Shown here: positions 7,101-12,221 of the stretch, one piece after another | How positions within the stretch are numbered: the stretch's first letter is position 1 | Layout: each line of letters starts with the position of its first letter | Assembly: GCA_965661115.1 (NCBI GenBank) | Contig: CBFICO010000069.1 | Span: 1 to 12,221, forward strand | Reading direction: 5' to 3' | Source of the DNA: UBA6770 sp965661115 | GTDB lineage: Bacteria > Bacteroidota > Bacteroidia > Flavobacteriales_G > Salibacteraceae | Length of the DNA stretch: 12,221 bases | Translations under genes and position numbers: made by a program | The notes under the pieces: model-generated | Database searches by the model: none | What the model was told of the DNA's origin: nothing | What the model saw: only the letters and a program-made list of their open reading frames with translations

Positions 7101-8076
7101 ATATATCCTCGCCTCCAGAAGAAGTATAGGTAGTAGACCCTTGGTTTGTGATAGAACCTGAAAATCCACCACCAAAAGCGATATTATTGTTGATCAGCAC
7201 AACCATATCACGAACGTGAATATCACCTGAACTATGAAAAACTCTTGCACTAGAGGAAACAATTCCTGTAGAAGGATTAATATCCGCAGCGAATACGTCA
7301 TATTTTCCTGGTGTGTTGGGCAATAAAGAATCAAACGGAGAGAAATACAAGGTTCTGTTGAAGTTACCCGCCAAAAGCACCCTTCCACTATTAAAAATCA
7401 CTTCTGAAACCTCATCGTCTCCGGTGCTTCCAACTGAAATAAGCCATTGAATAGCTCCAGAGTTATTGTACTTAGCTACAAAGATGTCATTCAAAGCAAG
7501 TGCATATACTCTGTTTGCACCAAGGACTAACGAATCTCGAAATGTTCCTGCTATATATATATCTCCGTTAGATTGATCGATGCTGACCGATTTACCTTCA
7601 CTTATTCTTCTGTTGGTATCTGGCACCATCCAATCAGCTTTACCAGAACTGTTCACTTTTGCTAAAAAGAAACTTCCAGCACCAAATACACTAGTTTCTG
7701 TACCTACGGATTTATCCACGGTTGCCGTTCCATCCAATTTTCCGGTTACTATAGAAGCATTGGAATAGAAATCAATGTCATGTAAATCGTCATTAGCACC
7801 GGTTGAACTAAAGTGCAATGCATTAAACCCTGAGCTACCGTTTCTTAAAGTACTTCTTACAAAAACATCTTTACCACCATTTGCCGAAGCAGTGCCATCT
7901 GGAATTGTTCCGCCAAAAGTTCCGCCAACAATTACCCCGTTGGTTGAAGGTACAGTTGCTGTAATTTCATCTGAGCCACCTGCGCTACCTACCTGTTTTG
8001 CCCACTCGAATTTTTGACCTACCATTAGGGTAGACCAAAAAAGCGCAATACAAATTAATCCAAGTACTCGAATCAT
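4120..8076 (-). CDS. Giant surface protein: seven-bladed propeller, Ig-like stalk, type B T9SS C-terminal domain
   Basis: The 1318-residue protein is predicted to be exported by Sec and then by the T9SS to the cell surface. Residues 1-20 are a signal peptide (MIRVLGLICIALFWSTLMVG). Residues about 22-458 hold seven similar units with a DVFV/DIFVAK-type strand at residues 70, 135, 197, 260, 324, 385 and 451, spaced 61-66, as in SBBP-like beta-propellers. Residues about 462-1120 hold eight Ig- or PKD-like modules, most with an early Cys and a late (N)GC, plausibly forming one disulphide each. Residues 1121-1222 form a divergent beta module (TISLDI-type, with VCDIVCINVCDTAEV). Residues 1226-1318 match the gliding-motility-associated C-terminal (CHU_C) type B domain: FIPNGFSPNGDGMNDTW, then LFIYNRWGDLIYE and a GDGIFYYVL segment. 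The last residues (EMKSK) depart from the usual ending. The start has an AAGGA site 6 bp upstream. Likely an adhesin or surface-binding protein; the ligand cannot be told. Confidence 0.92.
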   Translation of the reverse strand: MIRVLGLICIALFWSTLMVGQKFEWAKQVGSAGGSDEITATVPSTNGVIVGGTFGGTIPDGTASANGGKDVFVRSTLRNGSSGFNALHFSSTGANDDLHDIDFYSNASIVTGKLDGTATVDKSVGTETSVFGAGSFFLAKVNSSGKADWMVPDTNRRISEGKSVSIDQSNGDIYIAGTFRDSLVLGANRVYALALNDIFVAKYNNSGAIQWLISVGSTGDDEVSEVIFNSGRVLLAGNFNRTLYFSPFDSLLPNTPGKYDVFAADINPSTGIVSSSARVFHSSGDIHVRDMVVLINNNIAFGGGFSGSITNQGSTTYTSSGGEDIFIGTVNSTLTTAVAMKRYGGVLSERITNLEVDTNLYAFGEFSSSTLSFGTNNATTNSAQDVFLATWSNALTEYSAHGGLMTLGSDVMSAKSMSIGQGRMYFGGQFRRRSKFGKVATFISNSVSFFDGYLASARAKEIFCPIEDSVVLASNYRMRNDTALLCFADSGLLTSLANSSFTFNWFDSIAPTVSIGTSSSLDAGQSGTYYAVITDGTKSCSDTSQSVKVLVEPEPINDIRDTIVCEGTAAFTMPMSPVYTILTGSLTGSAGIDPSTGRFFSAVAGIGTDTIVYTYTDPNGCKGVDSASYTVQAKPIINFGTLPAFCEDDAADTLRFANATSSISIPVAYYSMTTPWGIKDSVIFRSDSLPPNAVPGHVVTFYAEDSIGCSNSRNANVVLNPKPNVQFNFAPPIPLCKNTLPFQLTGGNQTGTYSGNSVNSANATYDPSLSISSIDTVYFSFTNTNGCTDSAMRSLLIDTVPIVSFSGTGKICTDDSLVELTTGRPDVNGSGTYTSPWVSSGDFFPRLAGVGTHPVTYSFEDNNGCKDSVTTDVKVFALPGVALGTVPPICENEDSRLISGGSPAGGEYKLRGQLLVNDILDPSSFPALPGGAQDSMFYHYTDTNGCSSFASREIIIRRLDGLVFNPELNLNRLCNNDSIDLFAMGDTLFSPPPATGGKFLDEFGNFISVFKGSNYLPLDADNGKLSEVKYIYDYSTTGCSDTLSRFIRLSYSPTASIKATRGACAGVNLTIEAEGGITYVWDNDSNGNTRQILQDSTTKYFVTATNVNGCSDSASIVVEMSVGSIITGNNISETIKKGTDISLDILDAYSSDTVELIGSITTLNEPGNADEFTVDPGIKAGVMSSLYYRPNIDFRRQDTIAYQVCDIVCINVCDTAEVVIRVLGDPYDFIPNGFSPNGDGMNDTWVVSGIEAYPNNELFIYNRWGDLIYEAAPYNNEWAGQANKGIGGTEKIGDGIFYYVLFTNDGDPIKGSIEMKSK
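4717..6693 (-). repeat. Ig/PKD-like repeat array in the type B protein (about 8 modules)
   Basis: About eight modules of 68-95 residues each (residues 462-1120) share a pattern: a Cys near the start after a Pro- or Leu-rich strand (for example LPAFCEDD, VPPICENE), a GG-x-Y/GTY turn, an F/Y-x-Y strand and an NGC near the end. The modules are diverged at the DNA level, so this is an old duplication rather than a recent tandem copy. They probably form the extended stalk between propeller and anchor. Confidence 0.8.
6703..8013 (-). repeat. Seven-unit beta-propeller region in the type B protein
   Basis: Seven units of about 63 residues each end in a strand of the form D-V/I-F-V/L-A followed by a polar loop, for example DIFVAKYNNSGAIQWL at residues 197-212. 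The units also share G-x-F strands such as YIAGTFRDS. The count of seven fits a closed ring. Similar N-terminal SBBP-like propellers occur in other Bacteroidota surface proteins; here it would be the tip domain that contacts a ligand (inference). Confidence 0.75.
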
Positions 8077-8082
8077 TTAATA

Positions 8083-8087
8083 TCCTT
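8083..8087 (-). promoter_or_regulatory. Shine-Dalgarno-like site before the 1318-residue gene
   Basis: The - strand reads AAGGA-TATTAA-ATG, a good Shine-Dalgarno core 6 bases before the start codon. It overlaps the TAA stop of the preceding gene (8086-8088). Such sites are uncommon in Bacteroidota, where A-rich leaders are the rule, and this one supports both the chosen ATG and re-initiation from the upstream gene. Confidence 0.5.
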
Positions 8088-11000
8088 AACGATTGATTAC
8101 AATTTCGCGTGTCATAACTACGTTGTCTTGCACAAACTGCACATAGTACATTCCACTGCTTAATTCCGACAAATGTATAGATTGAGTTTGCTCAAGCAAG
8201 CCCGAGTCATACTCATTTCGATACATAATTTTTCCTTGCATATCAAATACGGTAATGGTAGAATTACCAGCAGCAAATCCGCCAACTTTTAGGTTTAAAA
8301 TTCCATTTGTTGGGTTTGGCCAAACCGTAAACGAAAGTCTGCTTGTTTTTTCTGGAGCAACTCCAACTAGCTTTCTTCCATAATCTCTACTGTGGTTAGA
8401 AATCGTGGTTAAACCAGTATCTGCACAAATTGTTTGGCCTTTAATTCCAATGTAGTAATAAACCACTTCACTGGTTGTAGGCATATTGTAATCTACATAA
8501 CTGTTGAACGTATTTGAGCTGTCGAGTAGTTCAGTTCCGAATTCTGTAGAATAGCGATATACGTAATACTTGTCGTAATTGTATCCCCTGTAATCCGTCC
8601 AGTTTAGCATAATAATGGTACTGTCCGATTGAGTTGTACTTAGCAATATACTTTGATGCTCAACACTTGGGTTACTTTCAAATTCACAAGCATCTCCTGC
8701 AGTGATAAAATACTTTCCAACGGCAAACTTATTATCTAAAGCTTCGTCTGTAAATGCTGGTGCATTATACCTACCAACTTTACCCAATTCAAAGTATTCG
8801 TTTCTTACTCCCGACTCACGGTAAACTATAAACGAATCAACTCCAGTTATACCCGTTGTATCCCAAGAAATAACATTATTACCAAGCGATGAATCGTTAG
8901 TTACCTTGCAAATACTTACGTCGTTTGGAACATCAGGTAGCACTAAATATTGCTCAACAGTAGAGCAACCTCCAGTATCGGTTGCTGTTACGGTATAAAA
9001 ACCTACTGCCAGGTTTCTTGAGACTCCAGTAGTATCACCATTAGACCAATTGAACTTGCTTATTGGATTAACACCAGAAACTGCAATAAATCCATTTGCC
9101 TGACCACAAGAAGCTTCTTGAATTGAATCCAATTTAATGATTGGAGCAAACACATTTTCAAGGATAACATCTACCGAATCTACACAGCCTAAATTGTTTA
9201 TAGCCACAGCAGTGTATAATCCAGAACCTACATTTTTAAGCGTGTCTCCGGATGGCTGCCCTAACCAAGAATAATTAAGCGTATCCAAACTATTATTAAC
9301 CACCAGCAAAGCAGATCCGTTAGTAGAATCACAGTCTGGTTGAGAAGTAATTAAATCGTATTCGTAGGCTTTTGGCGATGTAATGTTTATGGATTGATAT
9401 GAATTACAACCATTTACCGAAATCACCGACAACTCATACAAACCAGTAGAAAGCCCAGTAAGTTTTGTTCCCGTTGCGCCACTATTCCATTTTAAGGTAT
9501 AACTAGTATCAGCAGTTATGGCAACTTCAATCTCTCCAGAATTGTCTCCCGCACAAGTGTTATTTACTTTAGACACTACGTCAATCTTTGGCCCGCCTTC
9601 GGCATTTACTCCAACAGAACCATATTGTAAACAACCGTTTTTATCGCTTACCGTTACTTGATAGTTTCCTGCGAATAAGTTTCTAGCTGTATTGGTTCTT
9701 TGCCCATTTGACCAAACGTACTGATAAGGTTTAGTTCCACCAGTAACAGATGTAAAGGCACTACCGTTTGCTTTTCCGCAGATAGCGTTGGTAAACGAAG
9801 AGTACACATTAATTTGATCAAATACAGTAACGGCAACTGTTTTCGTAGTAGTACAATTAAAAGCGTTAGTAGCCGTAACAGCATAGCTCTCTGTTTTTTG
9901 TGGACGAACTACAGCAGTAGCTAAATAATCTCCGGTGCTCCAATTGTAGCTATAGTCACCATCAGCAATAAGTTGTATGATATCACCTTGGCATATACCT
10001 GTATCAGCACTTAATGTAAAACTAGGGTTTGGCCGTATAACTACTGAATCATTCAAGGTACTTACACAATTATTTGAATCGAGATAGTTATATGAGAACT
10101 TATAAGACCCAGTATCTAAGAGACTTGAAATGAATATTCCGTTAAAAACATTTACACCGTTGAATGTACCTCCGCTTGGTGAAAAATACTGATTAAGGTC
10201 TAAACTAGCTGCTCCCTTGCAAATGTCTGGCACCTGAAGTGCTGTAACATTTGCGGAACTATCAAAAGATATTGTTACCGAATCGCTATTTGAACAGCCA
10301 TGAATATCAGTAAAAATGTATACTAATGTATCTATGGTGTCATTTACTAATTGTGGATCATAGAAACCACCTGAAACCCCAGCACCAAAGTAGCTACCGC
10401 CAGCACCTAAAGGAGCACCTCCCTTAAGTTGAACTGGGTCATCGTTATCACAAAATCTTGCATTAAAGCTTAATGTAGTAGCAGGCAGTGCTTTAACTTG
10501 TTGGTTTTGAGCAATAGAATTTTCACAACCATTAGCATCAGCATAGTAATATCTTATGCTCCATACTCCCACCGAATCAGGAGTAAATATAGACGTAGCA
10601 CTATCAACACCAACTCCTTTGTAGTAACCTCCTGCTGGTAAAGCACCTGTTAAGACTATTGATGTATCAAACTGACACAAATCTGGCAGAGTTGCTGGCG
10701 TAAGCACAGGTAATGCATTTACCACAACTACTTCCGTATCAGAAATCGAACAGTTATTTCCATCGGTGAATTTATAGGTAAGTACATGGTTACCAACTTT
10801 AGCCAAGCTTGGGAAAAATTGTGAACCAACTACTCCTGCCCCACTATAAACACCAATTCCGTTTTGTATTGGAGTTCCCTGAGACAACACAATTGGTGCA
10901 TCGTTTACACAAAAATCTGGGAAGGTATCCAACACCGTATTTGGAATAGCGTGGATAACAAGATTTCTGAAAAGAGTATCTGAGCAGCCCGTTGAAATGT

Positions 11001-12221
11001 TTAATCCAACAAACCCAATCGTTTCTGTTCCAACACCTGCATTGGCTGGTAAATAAAGACCTGATATGGTATCTAAGAACCCAGTTGAATTATAAAAATA
11101 ACTGGCATTTCCAGAAGTTGAAGCTCCTTTAATACTGAATGTATCGGCATTTAAACAAACCGGAGATAAATTGTTGAACTGATTTACTGGAGCTGCATTT
11201 ACTCCATACAATGCGTTGGCTTGCGAGGTACAACCATCATTGTTAGTGTAGAAATAAGTAATCGTTTTGGTTCCTATACCCGCCGCTGCTGGAGCAAATA
11301 CGGTATCGTTTATCATTCCACTTCCTGTATAACGGTAAGTTCCAGAATTAATACTTCCGCCATTCAGCACTCGCAATCCTTCGTTGATACAAAATGTATC
11401 GCCAAAATGCGTAATTGGTGTGGTTGCATTTACCTCAATAGTGTCCACTTTTCTACTAATACAATTGTTGGTGTCGGAATAAGTGTATTGAATGAAGTTA
11501 TTTCCTAAAGCAGCATTTTTTGGAGAGAATTTGTTTCCAACTAATCCTGGGCCTGTAAGGTTTGAGTACAACCCTCCATTTGGCAATCCAGAAGCGAGGT
11601 TAAAGGTGGCAACGTTTTCACAAACTGTATTTCTGCTTGAAGGAATGTTAAACGAAAGTGTAACCGTATCGTTAATCAATACTTGTTGAGACAAACTGTC
11701 TTTACAACCAAAATCGTTTTCAAAAATGTACGTAATGGTATCAAATCCAGACCCTACCGTAGAAGGCGAATAAATGCCATTTGTAAGGCTACCGTACTTA
11801 GCAGACTTATATAAGTAATTATCTGAATTTATGGAGCCTTGAAGCAAGGTATCCAAATCTATATTAACGCAATTATCTGGAATAAGCGCCAAGGTAATTG
11901 GCGTTATGCTATCAATTCTAAATGTATCAGTGGTACTGTTTGTACATCTGTTAGAATCAGTATAAGTATAAGTGATAACATTTGAACTGGTAACTCCAAT
12001 GGTGCTTGGAATAAGGAATCCAGCTGAGTCTATACCTAATCCACTAAAAGTTCCACCAATTGGAGCTCCAAAAACGGTATCTGGAATTTCATTTAAACAG
12101 ATACTATCTCGTTTAGTAAGGATAGAAACTAAGGGTAAATCGTGTACAATTACGGTATCAAAAGCAGAATCTGAACAACCACGAATGTCTGTGTATTCAA
12201 ACTTAACTATGTGCGTTCCAA
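8086..12221 (-). CDS. Giant multidomain surface protein: Ig-like repeats, SprB repeats, FnIII-like modules, type A T9SS sorting domain (5' partial)
   Basis: The frame is open to the right edge of the window, so the true start lies outside; 1377 residues are visible. Visible residues 1-29 are the end of an Ig-like module and 30-732 hold nine more of about 75-82 residues, each with an early Cys (SICLNE, NVCV-type) and a late NGC/NNC. Residues 733-800 form a PKD-like module (YSYNWSTGD). Residues 803-1095 hold four SprB-type repeats: x-C-G-x-A-N-G, then F/Y-x-W-S-N-G and G-x-Y-x-V-T-V-x-D-x-x-G-C. Residues about 1097-1277 look like two FnIII-like modules (SWDTTGITGVDSFIVYRES and LNWTDYRGYNYDKYYVYR). 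Residues 1294-1377 match the type A T9SS signal: FTVWPNPTNGILNLKV, VFDMQGKIMY, LSSGMYYVQF. This type of tail is cut by the sortase-like PorU and usually linked to A-LPS. The gene is first in the visible operon, 9 bp before the next. Likely an adhesin; the ligand is unknown. Confidence 0.92.
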   Translation of the reverse strand, partial: GTHIVKFEYTDIRGCSDSAFDTVIVHDLPLVSILTKRDSICLNEIPDTVFGAPIGGTFSGLGIDSAGFLIPSTIGVTSSNVITYTYTDSNRCTNSTTDTFRIDSITPITLALIPDNCVNIDLDTLLQGSINSDNYLYKSAKYGSLTNGIYSPSTVGSGFDTITYIFENDFGCKDSLSQQVLINDTVTLSFNIPSSRNTVCENVATFNLASGLPNGGLYSNLTGPGLVGNKFSPKNAALGNNFIQYTYSDTNNCISRKVDTIEVNATTPITHFGDTFCINEGLRVLNGGSINSGTYRYTGSGMINDTVFAPAAAGIGTKTITYFYTNNDGCTSQANALYGVNAAPVNQFNNLSPVCLNADTFSIKGASTSGNASYFYNSTGFLDTISGLYLPANAGVGTETIGFVGLNISTGCSDTLFRNLVIHAIPNTVLDTFPDFCVNDAPIVLSQGTPIQNGIGVYSGAGVVGSQFFPSLAKVGNHVLTYKFTDGNNCSISDTEVVVVNALPVLTPATLPDLCQFDTSIVLTGALPAGGYYKGVGVDSATSIFTPDSVGVWSIRYYYADANGCENSIAQNQQVKALPATTLSFNARFCDNDDPVQLKGGAPLGAGGSYFGAGVSGGFYDPQLVNDTIDTLVYIFTDIHGCSNSDSVTISFDSSANVTALQVPDICKGAASLDLNQYFSPSGGTFNGVNVFNGIFISSLLDTGSYKFSYNYLDSNNCVSTLNDSVVIRPNPSFTLSADTGICQGDIIQLIADGDYSYNWSTGDYLATAVVRPQKTESYAVTATNAFNCTTTKTVAVTVFDQINVYSSFTNAICGKANGSAFTSVTGGTKPYQYVWSNGQRTNTARNLFAGNYQVTVSDKNGCLQYGSVGVNAEGGPKIDVVSKVNNTCAGDNSGEIEVAITADTSYTLKWNSGATGTKLTGLSTGLYELSVISVNGCNSYQSINITSPKAYEYDLITSQPDCDSTNGSALLVVNNSLDTLNYSWLGQPSGDTLKNVGSGLYTAVAINNLGCVDSVDVILENVFAPIIKLDSIQEASCGQANGFIAVSGVNPISKFNWSNGDTTGVSRNLAVGFYTVTATDTGGCSTVEQYLVLPDVPNDVSICKVTNDSSLGNNVISWDTTGITGVDSFIVYRESGVRNEYFELGKVGRYNAPAFTDEALDNKFAVGKYFITAGDACEFESNPSVEHQSILLSTTQSDSTIIMLNWTDYRGYNYDKYYVYRYSTEFGTELLDSSNTFNSYVDYNMPTTSEVVYYYIGIKGQTICADTGLTTISNHSRDYGRKLVGVAPEKTSRLSFTVWPNPTNGILNLKVGGFAAGNSTITVFDMQGKIMYRNEYDSGLLEQTQSIHLSELSSGMYYVQFVQDNVVMTREIVINR
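8935..9813 (-). repeat. Four SprB-type repeats in the type A protein
   Basis: Four tandem modules of about 70 residues match the SprB repeat pattern. Each begins near a Cys (AICGKANG, NTCAGDNSG, PDCDSTNG, ASCGQANG), has a central W with SNG or SG around it, and ends with G-x-Y-x-V/A and a GC. SprB repeats occur in the F. johnsoniae gliding adhesin SprB and relatives. Here they sit in a protein with a type A rather than a type B tail. Confidence 0.82.
10024..12219 (-). repeat. Ig-like repeat array in the type A protein (nine full units plus one partial)
   Basis: Nine complete units and the end of a tenth, about 75-82 residues each, share the pattern P-x-x-C-x-N near the start, L-x-G-x-P-x-G-G-x-Y/F-x-G-x-G-V in the middle, then F-x-P-x-x-x-G-x-G and Y-x-Y-x-D-x-x-G/N-C at the end. 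They resemble the Ig-like units of the neighbouring type B protein, so both proteins were built from the same kind of module. More units may lie beyond the window. Confidence 0.82.

Noticed and set aside
7194..8017. Short open frames on both strands over the propeller region
   Set aside because: They overlap a long coding frame with clear repeat structure and have the low-complexity look of shadow frames.
11221..11689. Two overlapping + strand frames near the right end
   Set aside because: They are antisense to the Ig-like repeat array; no independent evidence supports them.
4717..12219. Recent tandem DNA repeats or a recombination-driven variable cassette
   Set aside because: The repeated modules are alike in protein pattern but diverged in DNA; I saw no long identical stretches.

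Overview
The window looks like a draft scaffold from a gliding or T9SS-bearing member of the Bacteroidota, probably near the Flavobacteriia. The evidence is a PorP/SprF-family protein, two giant cell-surface proteins that end in T9SS sorting domains of type A and type B, a Bacteroidota-style PAS protein, AT-rich DNA and few clear Shine-Dalgarno sites. A run of ten N near the left end shows that the sequence comes from an assembly with a gap.

Left part (1-1453, + strand). A hypothetical, probably beta-propeller-like protein runs in from beyond the left edge, is broken by the N gap and stops at 1042. A strong rho-independent terminator follows, then two further hairpins, then a small DUF3820 gene (1241-1453). 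Middle (1465-2902, - strand). A regulatory gene (receiver-like domain, two PAS domains, dimerisation-type helix) converges on the DUF3820 gene and is a pseudogene: one frameshift and three in-frame stops separate pieces that otherwise align as one protein. About 165 bp of hairpin-containing intergenic DNA follows.

Right part (3068-12221, - strand). Three tightly packed genes are transcribed leftwards, probably as one operon whose promoter lies beyond the window. The first is a partial protein (at least 1377 residues) of Ig-like repeats, SprB-type repeats, FnIII-like modules and a type A T9SS signal. After 9 bp comes a 1318-residue protein with an N-terminal seven-bladed propeller, an Ig-like stalk and a type B (gliding-motility-associated) C-terminal domain. 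Its stop codon overlaps the start of a PorP/SprF-like outer-membrane protein with an unusual lysine-rich tail.

How they work together. In known T9SS biology, SprB-like type B cargo needs a PorP/SprF-family partner to reach and stay on the surface, and the two are often neighbours. The inferred unit is therefore a dedicated adhesin export and anchoring operon, with the PorP/SprF-like protein serving the type B protein. The type A protein would be co-expressed and could be attached or released separately. No mobile element, CRISPR array, tRNA or rRNA was seen.
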